The notes under the pieces were generated by a model. That model was not told where the DNA came from. It was given only the letters and a program-made list of their open reading frames with translations, and did not search any database. Shown piece by piece: positions 8,200 to 20,211 of a stretch of DNA of 64,000 nt. The stretch spans positions 124,001-188,000 of the forward strand of contig NZ_PDOC01000004.1 in the NCBI RefSeq assembly GCF_002760655.1. The letters are read 5' to 3'. Position 1 is the first letter of the stretch. Every line of letters begins with the position of its first letter. This DNA comes from Massilia eurypsychrophila. Lineage in GTDB: Bacteria > Pseudomonadota > Gammaproteobacteria > Burkholderiales > Burkholderiaceae_D. Position numbers and translations under genes: made by a program.

Positions 8200-8442
8200 G
8201 CCCGGTGTTCCTGGGACTGCTGGCGCGCGTGATGAGTGCTGGAACCGCCGGCGCGGCGCCAAAAGGCCGGCGCAGCGGTCGCGGTAGCAACGGCGGTACC
8301 CCTTGCCTACCTGACCGTTGCCGCACGCAAGCAGGCGATGTCGCATATCGGTCAGACCAGGAGCGGCCTGATTGAGGACGCGCTGATCGTCGTCGCCGGC
8401 GCGACGGTGGTGGTGCTGGCAACGCGATCAACACTGGGCTAG
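8200..8442 (+). pseudogene. DUF4126-family gene, 3' fragment (copy 3)
   Basis: The fragment begins with the equivalent of FLGLLARVMSAG. After a frameshift or deletion around 8255-8270 it continues as KAGAAVAVATAVPLAYLTVAARKQAMSHIGQTRSGLIEDALIVVAGATVVVLATRSTLG, ending TAG at 8440-8442. The 5' half of the gene is missing. It is more diverged from copy 1 than copy 2 is, so it is an older duplicate. Confidence 0.75.
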
Positions 8443-9391
8443 TGTCCGCGGCGATCGCAGCAAGGCTGCCCGCTCGCAAAACGCCTTGCGATCAGCAGCG
8501 GAGGCCGGAAGGACATGGCCCATGTCGGCAGTAAAGCTGTCAGCGTAATTGAGCGCCAGGTTTTACAGCGGGTTACAAAGCATGTCGCGTAGCATGAATT
8601 CATACTCCGCCAGTGGGTCCGCGCCAGTGATGACGTCATTCGACTTGAACAAGCCGCCTTTCCAATAAAACCGGCAGAACTCCTCGGCGCCCAGGCCGCC
8701 GATGGTGCCGTTGACCTGGCCGATCTCCCCTTGATGCGGCAAGGCGAAAGGATTGGCAATCGTTCACCCTTGTAAGTTGACCGTTGTCGGCACGGTCGGT
8801 CTGGTCAGGGCGGTGGTGAATTCTCCCGACGTCACGGTATTGAAATCACGATAGAAGCCGACCGGATTTCCGGTTCCGCAAGTCAGGTCGCCGCCGCAAT
8901 GCTCACCATTCTTGAAAATGACGTTGTAGAGATACGCAGTATTTTGAAGTCATAATTGAGCGTCGCCACCTGGGAAGCGCCAGTCACTGTGTTGCTTGCG
9001 GTGAATTTGTAGTCGCCAACCGGAAACACCGCATTCACCTGAGCTTGCGTACTGTGACGTCGGTACCGATCACGCGCGTAACGCCCAACCCGCCGGTATA
9101 GCTTCCACCCGAGTTTAACACCGGCACGATTGGGCGGACGATCGGCGCAGCCTGGCCGGGGATCTGGATCGACACAGTATTGAAATTATCCGCGGCGCGG
9201 GTCGCCATTGCAAAATTCAGTCCGGCGCTTCGGAAGGCAAATCCGGAGGCGGTCTGCTAATAGTTCTGGGACGCAGTCATACCGGTATAGACAATTTCCG
9301 CGCCGCAGGGGCGCTGGCGAAGAGGCATGCCGACCCTGTCACGGCCGCAATAACGGACAAAGATATTCTTCTCACTTGGATAACTCCCATT
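8429..9391 (-). pseudogene. Decayed gene for a secreted protein, family not recognised
   Basis: The minus strand starts at ATG 9391 with a good signal peptide (MGVIQVRRISLSVIAAVTG.. FASAPA). It then changes frame several times. Coherent blocks are GLNFAMATRAADNFNTVSIQI near 9200, GGSYTGGLGVTRVIGTDVTV near 9080, and NPFALPHQGEIGQVNGTIGG through FYWKGGLFKSNDVITGADPLAEYEF near 8740-8600. An in-frame TAA lies at 8565-8563 where a CAA would fit. The total, about 320 codons, ends inside the 3' end of DUF4126 copy 3 on the other strand. I do not recognise the family. Confidence 0.55.
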
Positions 9392-9682
9392 AAAAAGCAC
9401 GCTTGGTGAAATCGCTCTCTGGCGCAGGAATACCCACCACACCGTCGCCGTGCTGTCTTCAAGCAATATTTACACCAGAGTTACATTAGCGATAATTATC
9501 AATCAGTTACGATATTACTTTCGATATAGCGCTGTCGGCGTGTAAAGTTCGCCGACAACCGCCGGCCGGATTCGGCAGAGTCACCCCTTCCTTTTGGCGT
9601 TGTCCTGATCAAGAAATTCCAATACTATCTGGAACGCTGCGGTCATCGCCGCCCGTCGTTCTACCTCTAAGGATCCGATTGC

Positions 9683-12517
9683 ATGAAGACTGTTCCCTCT
9701 TCCCTCGTTCTGGCAGCGTGTATCGCGTCGGCCATGCTGGTGCCCGCCCACGCCGCGCCGGCAAAGGCAGCGCCTAACGCCGTGCTTAAACTGCCGTTCC
9801 AGAAATTCACGCTGCCGAACGGCCTCGAGGTGATCTTCCACATCGACCGGTCTGATCCTGTCGTCGCCGTCAACCTGACCGCGCACGTCGGCTCCGCCCG
9901 CGAAAAGGCCGGCCGCACCGGCTTCGCCCACTTGTTCGAGCATCTGCTGTTCCTTGAATCGGAAAACCTCGGCAAGGGCGGCCTCGACAAGATGAGCGCG
10001 CGCATCGGCGGCTCCGGCGCCAACGGCTCGACCTCGCAGGACCGCACAAACTATCTGCAGACGGTCCCCAAGGACGCGCTGGAAAAAATGATCTGGGCCG
10101 AAGCCGACAAGCTCGGCTGGTTCATCAACACCGTCACCGATCCGGTGCTGGCGAAAGAAAAGCAGGTCGTCAAGAACGAGAAGCGCCAAAGCTACGACAA
10201 CGCGCCGTACGGCCACACGATGTACGTCATCAACAAGGCCTTGTACCCGGTTGACCATCCGTACAACTGGCAAGTCATCGGTTCGCTTGACGACTTGCAG
10301 AACGCGAAACTCAACGACGTCACTGAATTTTTCCGCCTCTGGTATGTGCCGAACAATGTGACGCTCGTGCTGGCGGGCGATTTCGATCCGGTGCAGGCGC
10401 GCAAGTGGGTCGAGAAGTATTTTTCCGAAATCAAGCGCGGCGAGCCGGTCAAGTCGATGGCCAAGCGTCCTGGCGTCATCAAGCAGACCGTGAAACTCGC
10501 GCACGAAGACAATTTCGCCAAGCTGCCGGAACTGACCATGGCCTGGCCAACGGTCGAGGACGTGCACCCGGACTCGTATGCGCTGGAAGTGCTGGCCGAA
10601 TATTTGTCGGAGACAAAGCGCGCGCCGTTCTACAAGGTGCTGGTGGAAGACAGCAAGCTGACATCGAAAGTGCAGATCGCAAATTACACCTCGGAGCTGG
10701 CGGGCCAGTTCATGCTGAAGACGCGCGCTTTCGATGGCAAAACCCTCGACGAAGTCGCCGCCGCGGTCGACAAGGCGTTCGCCAAATTCGAAGCCGAAGG
10801 CATTCCGCAAAAGGACCTGAACCGGATCAAGGCGGGCTTGGAAACCAGGTTCTACAGTTCGGTCTCAAGCGTGCTCGGCAAATCGGCGTTGCTGGCCGAG
10901 TACAACTATTTGACCGGCAATCCAGGTTACGTCGAAACAAGCGTCAAAAAAACGCTGGCAGTCACCACGGCCGACGTGCGTCGCGTCTACGACACGTATA
11001 TCAAAGGCAAACCGTTCGTGGCGACCAGCTTTGTTCCGAAAGGCAAACTGGCGCTGGCCTTGACCGGCTCCGGCAAGGCGCAAGTGGTCGAGGAAAAAGT
11101 CGTGCAAGGCGCCGAGGACGCAGTTGACCCAAGCGCGAATGCCGCGTACGCCAAGACGCCGTCCACGTTTGACCGCAGCAAGGAGCCCGGCTACGGCGCC
11201 TCGCCTACTGTCAAGGTGCCGCTGGTGTGGGACACCACGCTGTCGAACGGCATGCGCGTGCACGGCATCGAGAACAGCGAAGTGCCGCTGGTGCAGTTCG
11301 ATATAGCGATCGACGGCGGGCAGCTGCTCGACAAGCTCGATAAGGTCGGCGTCGCCAACCTGACGGCACGCATGCTTACGCAAGGCACCGCCAAGCGAAC
11401 CCCGCAAGAGCTGGAAGAAGCGATCCAGCAACTGGGCGCGACAATTAACGTGTCAGCCAACACTGAAGACGTCCGGGTCAGCGTCACGACGCTGGCGCGC
11501 AACTACCAGGCGACGCTCGCGCTGGTCGAGGAAATCCTGTTGCAGCCGCGCTGGGACGAGAAGGAGTTTGCGCTGATCAAACAAAGCGTGCTGAGCCAAA
11601 TCCGTCAGCAGGAAGCCGATCCGAACATGCTTGCCAGCAGCAACTACAGCGCAATCATCTACGGCAAAGGCAACATCCGCTCGCGAAATATTCTTGGCAC
11701 CGCCGAGACCGTGAACGCGATCGCCATCGACGACCTGAAGCAGTATTACAGCGCCCACCTGTCGCCGTCGGTGGCGCGCATGCATGTCATCGGGGCATTG
11801 CCGAAGGCGGCCATCGCCCGGTCGCTCGCGAACTTGAATCGCGAATGGAAAGCGAAGCCGGTCACGCTGCCGGCCACGGCCGCGGTGGCCGACGCGGTGG
11901 CCGCGAAGATCTACTTTGTCGATGTGCCGGATGCAAAGCAATCGGTACTGCGCGTCGGCTACCGCGCGCTTGCCGCGACCGATGCCGACTACTACCCGGC
12001 CACGGTGACAAACTACATCCTCGGCGGCGGCGGCTTCGCCTCACGCCTTACGCAGCAACTGCGTGAAGGCAAAGGCTACACCTACGGCATCAGTTCGAAT
12101 TTCTCGGGCAGCAACAACGCCGGGCCGTTTACCATCGCCAGCGGCGTGCGCAGCAACGTCACGCTCGAGTCCACCCAGTTGGTGAAACAGATCTTGCAGG
12201 ACTACGCGCCGGCGTACACGGAAGCGGACCTGGAAACCACCAAAAACTACCTAATCAAGAGCAACGCGCGCGCTTTCGAAACGTCCGCCGCCAAACTGGG
12301 CATGCTGGAAAACCTCAGCAAATACGGCTGGCGCGCCGATTACGTGAAGGACCGCGAACAGATCGTCAAGGCGATGACGGTGCCGAAGATCCAGTCGCTG
12401 TCGCAAAAGTATCTCGATCCGTCGAAGATGGTCTGGCTGGTGGTCGGCGACGCTAAAACACAGTTGCCGCGAATGAAGGAGCTGGGCTTCGGCGAGCCGG
12501 TGCTGATCAGCAGGTAA
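9683..12517 (+). CDS. M16-family zinc metallopeptidase (two-domain, exported)
   Basis: 944 residues with a signal peptide (cleavage near PAHA|AP). The inverted zinc motif HxxEH is HLFEH (H83, E86, H87), with the third ligand E166 in NEKRQS. Two homologous M16 halves follow. The second (about 515-940) lacks HxxEH but has the R/Y-type motif region LREGKGYTYGISSNFSG that completes the clam-shell active site. Such periplasmic peptidases degrade short peptides. The gene stands alone, with the next gene convergent 68 bp downstream. The length fits the PqqL-like group of ~930-aa M16 proteins. Confidence 0.9.
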   Translation: MKTVPSSLVLAACIASAMLVPAHAAPAKAAPNAVLKLPFQKFTLPNGLEVIFHIDRSDPVVAVNLTAHVGSAREKAGRTGFAHLFEHLLFLESENLGKGGLDKMSARIGGSGANGSTSQDRTNYLQTVPKDALEKMIWAEADKLGWFINTVTDPVLAKEKQVVKNEKRQSYDNAPYGHTMYVINKALYPVDHPYNWQVIGSLDDLQNAKLNDVTEFFRLWYVPNNVTLVLAGDFDPVQARKWVEKYFSEIKRGEPVKSMAKRPGVIKQTVKLAHEDNFAKLPELTMAWPTVEDVHPDSYALEVLAEYLSETKRAPFYKVLVEDSKLTSKVQIANYTSELAGQFMLKTRAFDGKTLDEVAAAVDKAFAKFEAEGIPQKDLNRIKAGLETRFYSSVSSVLGKSALLAEYNYLTGNPGYVETSVKKTLAVTTADVRRVYDTYIKGKPFVATSFVPKGKLALALTGSGKAQVVEEKVVQGAEDAVDPSANAAYAKTPSTFDRSKEPGYGASPTVKVPLVWDTTLSNGMRVHGIENSEVPLVQFDIAIDGGQLLDKLDKVGVANLTARMLTQGTAKRTPQELEEAIQQLGATINVSANTEDVRVSVTTLARNYQATLALVEEILLQPRWDEKEFALIKQSVLSQIRQQEADPNMLASSNYSAIIYGKGNIRSRNILGTAETVNAIAIDDLKQYYSAHLSPSVARMHVIGALPKAAIARSLANLNREWKAKPVTLPATAAVADAVAAKIYFVDVPDAKQSVLRVGYRALAATDADYYPATVTNYILGGGGFASRLTQQLREGKGYTYGISSNFSGSNNAGPFTIASGVRSNVTLESTQLVKQILQDYAPAYTEADLETTKNYLIKSNARAFETSAAKLGMLENLSKYGWRADYVKDREQIVKAMTVPKIQSLSQKYLDPSKMVWLVVGDAKTQLPRMKELGFGEPVLISR

Positions 12518-12585
12518 GGCGATCTCGGGGCGCAGAGGCCGGCCGTTGGATCCTCTCGCCCAGCTTGCCTTCAGCGGCGCATGGA

Positions 12586-15051
<2,466 letters not shown>

Positions 15052-15247
15052 GGGAGTTCACTTAGGAAATTGGATTGGCAAGTGTAGCATTTCGGCGTCT
15101 GTACGCAAACGCAGACGAGCGCGTGCGCGTCCGCCTCCGCCTCCGCATTATTCACATTTCATATGGCTGGCATCACAAATCAAAATTTTCTTTATTGGCG
15201 TAGGGCACTTATACTGCACTGCAACACGGGATATTAATTAAGGAAAA

Positions 15248-15511
15248 ATGATGACTACCGCCACTTTCAATCAGCCAGCCGGCTCGCTCCGCCACTACTT
15301 CACCGACGTCAGCAACGCTGCGCGCGCGTTCGCCGAAGCTTTGTTCGCCGCCCAGGGCCGCCAGTTCGTCGCCCAGGAAGTGCGCTCGGCCAAGGTATCC
15401 GAACGCGCCAAGGTCGAAGGCCGCCGCCAGATTTTCGCCCTGGCCAAACAGCACGAGAGCTTGTCGCCGAACCTGGCCGCCGAGCTGCGCTTTTTCGCTT
15501 CCAAAGACTAA
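15248..15511 (+). CDS. Small conserved-looking protein, unknown function
   Basis: 87 residues, hydrophilic and probably helical, with no membrane segment or known motif (…SNAARAFAEALFAAQGRQFVAQEVRSAKVSERAKVEGRRQIFALAKQ…). AAGGA precedes tandem ATGs at 15248 and 15251; the second has the better spacing. A 31-codon gene follows after 2 bp and is probably cotranslated. Amino-acid composition (Ala/Arg/Gln-rich helix) resembles small stress or phasin-like proteins, but this is only an impression. Confidence 0.65.
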   Translation: MMTTATFNQPAGSLRHYFTDVSNAARAFAEALFAAQGRQFVAQEVRSAKVSERAKVEGRRQIFALAKQHESLSPNLAAELRFFASKD

Positions 15512-15513
15512 GT

Positions 15514-15609
15514 ATGGAACTGGCTGAGTACGCCGTTGCAGGACTGTACGGCATCGCCATACTGGCGCGGTTCATCTGGTTCAACTCGGCCGCGTCGCAG
15601 CAGTACTAG
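15514..15609 (+). CDS. 31-residue small membrane protein
   Basis: ATG at 15514, two bases after the preceding stop, encodes MELAEYAVAGLYGIAILARF and eleven further residues, ending ..SQQY with TAG at 15607-15609. It has one hydrophobic helix (about 6-24) and a short polar tail. Tight coupling to the 87-residue gene supports translation. It is below usual gene-caller length. Function unknown. Confidence 0.5.
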   Translation: MELAEYAVAGLYGIAILARFIWFNSAASQQY

Positions 15610-15856
15610 TATTAAACCGGCCATGTCACCGTGAAGTAGGCGATCCCCTGCTTGACGGTGAAATGGCGCACCCTATCCCTCCGGGGGAGCTGCTCCGACT
15701 CCCCTCCCCGACTTGCCGGCCGCGTCCCCCGCGGCGGCAAATGCTTGCTCGCACTCCTCCCCTATTTACCGTTGGCACCGCGCCGCCTGGCTGAGCTAGA
15801 ATGCCTGCTTGCAACTCTCATACGCAAGCCGATCCCTCCTTCTACTGCCCCTCTCG

Positions 15857-18211
15857 ATGCGACTTTCCGCCCTTTCCTTCCTGGCCGCCGCTTTGCTGGC
15901 GCTGCCCGCCGCCGCTTCCACCCCCGTCAGCCTCGACCAGGCGATGGCCCATCCGGACTGGATCGGCGCCGCCGCCGAAACGGCCTGGTGGAGCTGGGAT
16001 GGCAGGCAGGTGTTCTACAAACAGAAGCGCGCCGGCTCGCCGCTGCGCGACACGTTCGAAGCTGCCGCCGGCGCACCGCGCCTGATCGGCGACACCGAGC
16101 TGGCCAACCTCGATAGCGCCACCGTGGTCTACAACCGCGCGCGCACGCGCAGCATCCTGCTGCGTAACGGCGACCTGTTCGAGCGCGACCTCACCACCGG
16201 CACGCTGACGCAGGTCACGCGCGGCGCCAATGCGGTGGCGGCGCCGCAGTATTCGGCCGATGGCGGCAGCATCCAGTTCCGCGTCGGCCACGAGTGGCTG
16301 ACCTGGAACCGCGCCGACCGCCTGCTCTCGCCACTGGCGATGGCGCGCGCGGCGAAAGACCCGGCCGCGCCGCCGGACGACGACACCATGCGCAGCGACC
16401 AGCTGCGCCTGATCGCCACGCTGCAGCGCCAGAAGGACGAGCGCGACGCCGGCCGCACGCGCGCCGAGCAGGAACGCCGCGCCGACGCCACCCGCGCGCC
16501 GGCGCCGATCTACCTCGGCGACAAGGTCGTCATCGACGGCAGCGCGATGTCGCCGAACGGGCGCTATCTGCTGCTGGCAACGGCGCCAAAGGCCGGCGAA
16601 AAGGGCCGCATCGGCAAGCTGCCGCGCTACGTCACCGAATCGGGCTACGAGGAATTCGACGACCAGCGCACCCGCGTCGGGCGCAACATGCCGGCGCCGC
16701 ACACGCTCAAGCTGGTCGACCTTTCCACCGGCAAGGTGCGCGACCTGTCGTTCGACAGCCTGCCCGGCATCGGCACCGATCCGCTGGCGGCGCTGCGCGT
16801 GGCGCGCAAGATCGATCCGCTCAAGGGCAGCCGCGCGGTGCGCGTCGACGACGACGGCGCCGCCATCCAGTGGAGCGAGAACGGCGCGCGGGCCGCCGTG
16901 ATGGTGCGCTCGGTCGACAACAAGGACCGCTGGATCGCCACCGTCGACCTCGATGGCGGCAAACTCAAGCCGCTACACCGCCAGACCGACACGGCCTGGA
17001 TCAACAACGGCAACAACGATTTTGGCTGGATGCTTGATAACAGCACCCTGTGGTACCAGTCCGAAGAGAGCGGCTACGCGCACCTGTATACGATGAGCGC
17101 CGACGGCAAATCGCGCGCGCTCACGCAGGGCAAATGGGAAGCGACCAATATCGCCTGGTCGTCCGACGGCGCCACCGCGTACATGCTGTGCAACCGCCGC
17201 ATGCCGGGCGATTACGAAGTGTGCGCCGTGTCTGCGCGCGATGGCGCCGTCCGTGAAGTGACGTCGCTCGGCGGCGTCGAGCGCTTTGCGCTGTCGCCGG
17301 ACCAGGCCAGGCTGCTGGTGCACTACTCGTCGAGCTACGTGCCGGCGCAGCTGGCGACGGTGCCGGCGCGCGGCGGCGCGGCGGTAGTGCTGACCGACAG
17401 CCGCAGCGCCGCCTTCAAGGCGCGCCAGTGGATCGAGCCGCAATACGTGGCGGTGCCGTCGACCCACGGCGCCGGCACCATCTGGGCCAAGATGTACCGC
17501 CCGGCGCAGCTCGAACCGGGCAAGAAATATCCGATCGTGATGTTCGTGCATGGCGCCGGCTATCTGCAAAACGTCAGCAAGCGCTATCCGGTGTACTTCC
17601 GCGAGCAGATGTTCCACAACCTGCTGGTCCAGCGCGGCTACATCGTGCTCGACATGGACTACCGCGCCTCGAAAGGCTACGGGCGCGACTGGCGCACGGC
17701 GATCTACCGCCAGATGGGCTATCCGGAGCTGGAGGACTACATCGACGGCGTCAACTGGATGGTGGCCCACCAGCAGGGCGACATCAAGAACGTCGGCGTG
17801 TACGGCGGCAGCTACGGCGGCTTCATGACGTTCATGGCGCTGATGCGCGCGCCGGACATGTTCAAGTCGGGCGCCGCGCTGCGCCCGGTCACCGACTGGA
17901 CCACCTACAACCACGACTACACCGCCAACATCCTCAACACGCCGGAACTCGACCCCGAGGCATACCGCAAGTCGTCGCCGATCGAGTACGCCGACCAGCT
18001 GCGCGGCAACCTGCTGATCGCGCACGGCATGATCGACGACAACGTGTTCTACCAGGACTCGGTGCGCCTCGCGCAGCGCCTGATCGAACTGAAAAAGGAC
18101 AACTGGGAACTGGCCAGCTACCCGCTCGAAAAGCATGCCTTCGTGCAGCCGGAAAGCTGGTACGACCAGTACCGGCGCATCTATCAGCTGTTCGAACGAA
18201 CGCTGAAATAA
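15857..18211 (+). CDS. S9-family prolyl oligopeptidase / dipeptidyl peptidase IV-like peptidase
   Basis: 784 residues from ATG 15857, chosen because it starts a clean signal peptide (MRLSALSFLAAALLALPAAAS). A TTG 48 bp upstream is in frame but less likely. The N-terminal half is a DPPIV-type beta-propeller with repeated S-DG segments. The C-terminal alpha/beta-hydrolase domain has the nucleophile S652 in GGSYGGFM, D727 in HGMIDDNV and H760 in EKHAF. It should cleave peptides in the periplasm or extracellularly. A strong hairpin at 18241-18269 terminates it and the convergent catalase gene. Confidence 0.9.
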   Translation: MRLSALSFLAAALLALPAAASTPVSLDQAMAHPDWIGAAAETAWWSWDGRQVFYKQKRAGSPLRDTFEAAAGAPRLIGDTELANLDSATVVYNRARTRSILLRNGDLFERDLTTGTLTQVTRGANAVAAPQYSADGGSIQFRVGHEWLTWNRADRLLSPLAMARAAKDPAAPPDDDTMRSDQLRLIATLQRQKDERDAGRTRAEQERRADATRAPAPIYLGDKVVIDGSAMSPNGRYLLLATAPKAGEKGRIGKLPRYVTESGYEEFDDQRTRVGRNMPAPHTLKLVDLSTGKVRDLSFDSLPGIGTDPLAALRVARKIDPLKGSRAVRVDDDGAAIQWSENGARAAVMVRSVDNKDRWIATVDLDGGKLKPLHRQTDTAWINNGNNDFGWMLDNSTLWYQSEESGYAHLYTMSADGKSRALTQGKWEATNIAWSSDGATAYMLCNRRMPGDYEVCAVSARDGAVREVTSLGGVERFALSPDQARLLVHYSSSYVPAQLATVPARGGAAVVLTDSRSAAFKARQWIEPQYVAVPSTHGAGTIWAKMYRPAQLEPGKKYPIVMFVHGAGYLQNVSKRYPVYFREQMFHNLLVQRGYIVLDMDYRASKGYGRDWRTAIYRQMGYPELEDYIDGVNWMVAHQQGDIKNVGVYGGSYGGFMTFMALMRAPDMFKSGAALRPVTDWTTYNHDYTANILNTPELDPEAYRKSSPIEYADQLRGNLLIAHGMIDDNVFYQDSVRLAQRLIELKKDNWELASYPLEKHAFVQPESWYDQYRRIYQLFERTLK

Positions 18212-18240
18212 TACTGACTACGGCGCCCGCCGGCAGATGC

Positions 18241-18269
18241 AAAACGGGGCGGCCTGGCCGCCCCGTTTT
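18241..18269. terminator. Bidirectional rho-independent terminator
   Basis: A perfect 13-bp stem (AAAACGGGGCGGC, loop CTG, GCCGCCCCGTTTT) with A-tract and T-tract at the two ends. It lies between the convergent S9 peptidase (stop 18211) and catalase (stop 18293) genes and can serve both. Confidence 0.9.
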
Positions 18270-18292
18270 CGTTGCCCCCTTTACTGCTGCCT

Positions 18293-19858
18293 TTACTCCT
18301 TCAATGCCGCCGCCAGCGCAGCGACCTTGCCGGGGTTGGCGCCGACCGCTTTCACCAGACGGTTGCCGTAGTCGGCGTCGGCCTTCCAGAAGTGCGACAG
18401 CATCGTATCGAGACTGTCGACGTTCTTGACCGCCTTCAGGTCGCCCGACAGGTTGGCAATCAGGTCGTCGCGTTCCTGCGCGCTCAGCGAGCGGTAGAAC
18501 TCGCCGGCCTGGCGGAAGTTCAGCGTCTTGGCGATGCGCGCCTGCTGGGTAGTGCCGGTCAGTGGCAAGTTGCTGCTGCGTGCCCGCGGGTCTTCCTTGA
18601 GCGGCGCCAGGCGGCTCGGCTCGTAGTTCACCAGGCCTTTGCGGTTACCGGTGCTCGCCGCACCGTCGATGTGATTGTTGTTCACGGCCACCAGCGGCTT
18701 GTTGATCGACAGCGACTGGAAGTTCGCGCCGAGGCGGTGGTGCTGGGTGTCGACGTAAGAGAACAGACGGCCCTGCAGCATGCGGTCTTCCGACGCTTCG
18801 ATGCCCGGCACCAGGTTACCCGGCGCCATCGCGACCTGCTCGGTCGCCTCGAAGAAGTTTTCCGGCACCTTGTTAAGCACCATCGTGCCGACCTTGCGCT
18901 CGGGGATGCCCGGCCAGATCTTGGTCGCGTCGAGCGGATCGAAATCGAACTTGCCGAGGTCCTCCAGCTTGAGCACCTGCACCGTCAGGTCCCACTGCGG
19001 GAACTTGCCGGCATTGATCGCGCCGTACAGGTCGACGGTGGCGTGGCTGGTGTTCTTGCCCTGGATGGCCGGGATCTCCTGCGGGCGCAGGTTGCGCTCT
19101 CCCTGGCGCGAATTCCACGCGAATTTGGCGTACACGTAGTCGCCGCGAGCGTTGACGAGCTTCAAAGCATGCACGCTGCTGCCGTTCATTTCGCGGTAGG
19201 TCGCCGGCGTGCCGTAGTTCGAATACACGCGGGTGAGCATGTGGGTCGCCTCCGGTACGTGCGAGAAGAAATCGAAGACGCGCTCGGGCTCCTGCACGTT
19301 CGAGATCGGCGACGGTTTCAGCGCATGAATCATGTCCGGGAATTTAATGGCGTCGCGGATGAAGAAGATCGGCAGGTTGTTACCGACCAGGTCCCAGTTG
19401 CCTTCCTGGGTATAGAACTTGGTAGCGAAGCCGCGCGGGTCACGCGTGGTCTCGGCGCCGGAGCGGCTCGGGATCACGGTCGAGAAACGCACGAAGACCG
19501 GCGTTTTGGTGTTCTTGGCAAAGAGCTTCGCTTTGGACAAATCCGACAGGTCGTCGGTGACGGTAAATTCGCCATGGGCGCCCGTGCCGGTCGCGTGCAC
19601 CACGCGCTCCGGAATGCGTTCGCGGTCAAAGCGCTGCAGCTTTTGCACCAAATGCACGTCTTGCAGCAGGGTCGGGCCGCCGGGACCGGCCGTCTGGCTG
19701 TTCTGGTTGTCGCCAACAGGGGCGCCATTATCTTTGGTAAGCGTTTGGGTCTGGGCCGGCGCCTGGGCCAGCACATCCTGCGAGAGGGCGATGACGCCGG
19801 AAGCCAGCGTTAAGGCGCAAGTGGTAAAGCGGCCGATGGCGTGCAATGACACATTCAT
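18293..19858 (-). CDS. Exported monofunctional haem catalase
   Basis: 521 residues with an N-terminal signal peptide (about 1-31, ..LSQDVLA|QAPA), so periplasmic. Catalase landmarks are the distal H88 in RVVHATGTGAHG, N160/N161 in DLVGNNLPIFFIRD, and the proximal haem ligand Y369 in RLFSYVDTQHHRLG. It dismutates hydrogen peroxide. The length and C-terminus match small-subunit (clade 3-like) catalases rather than the large KatE type. It is monocistronic. The upstream region contains ATTAATT-N10-AATTAAT, a possible operator, but no clear OxyR site. Confidence 0.93.
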   Translation of the reverse strand: MNVSLHAIGRFTTCALTLASGVIALSQDVLAQAPAQTQTLTKDNGAPVGDNQNSQTAGPGGPTLLQDVHLVQKLQRFDRERIPERVVHATGTGAHGEFTVTDDLSDLSKAKLFAKNTKTPVFVRFSTVIPSRSGAETTRDPRGFATKFYTQEGNWDLVGNNLPIFFIRDAIKFPDMIHALKPSPISNVQEPERVFDFFSHVPEATHMLTRVYSNYGTPATYREMNGSSVHALKLVNARGDYVYAKFAWNSRQGERNLRPQEIPAIQGKNTSHATVDLYGAINAGKFPQWDLTVQVLKLEDLGKFDFDPLDATKIWPGIPERKVGTMVLNKVPENFFEATEQVAMAPGNLVPGIEASEDRMLQGRLFSYVDTQHHRLGANFQSLSINKPLVAVNNNHIDGAASTGNRKGLVNYEPSRLAPLKEDPRARSSNLPLTGTTQQARIAKTLNFRQAGEFYRSLSAQERDDLIANLSGDLKAVKNVDSLDTMLSHFWKADADYGNRLVKAVGANPGKVAALAAALKE

Positions 19859-20211
19859 AGTTATTCCCTATCTAAGTTTCTGATTGAATAGCTATCCTAT
19901 CCGCCGGGTTTGCATACGGGAAATTAATTATCACTATGCAATTAATAGGTTTTGTCCATGCGGAAGCAAAATTGGCCGCTTTTACTCCGTTGAAATGAAG
20001 AGCAAGGCTTAAAGCACCGGTGCCCTTTTTTACCCCCAACGCGTGCGCCACAATGCCTAAAAGAACATCGCGCCCAATCGCCTCCTCCCTGTTCTACAGC
20101 AGAGTCCGAGACACCTGCGCCGATACTGTTAAGGCTGCTTCGCACGTGCCGGCGATCTGTACCATTGACCAGCAGCATGTGCGTTCACCGATGTCTGAAC
20201 CGGAGAATGCA
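19859..20211. other. Intergenic region between divergent catalase and DUF6345 genes
   Basis: The catalase-proximal part is AT-rich, with a perfect inverted repeat ATTAATT (19923-19929) / AATTAAT (19940-19946). The frame of the downstream gene stays open through 20020-20211, but codon use there is not typical and the better ribosome-binding site is at 20202-20205. No other gene is seen. Confidence 0.5.

Noticed and set aside
8439-8759. A 106-codon minus-strand frame near 8439-8759
   Set aside because: Another minus-strand frame at the same place gives the coherent protein block of the decayed secreted-protein gene. This frame is Ser/Arg-rich noise.
15620-15680. Minus-strand stretch reading FTVKQGIAYFTVTWPV with a stop, as a gene remnant
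   Set aside because: Only about 16 residues look protein-like. The upstream frame breaks at once and no family is suggested.
18272-19813. A long plus-strand frame of about 513 codons opposite the catalase gene
   Set aside because: The catalase on the other strand has all active-site motifs. This frame has low-complexity composition and no motif.
19863-19902. ATAG/CTAT tetrads upstream of catalase as an OxyR site
   Set aside because: The spacing between ATAG and CTAT units does not fit the 7-bp-gap tetrad arrangement of OxyR sites.
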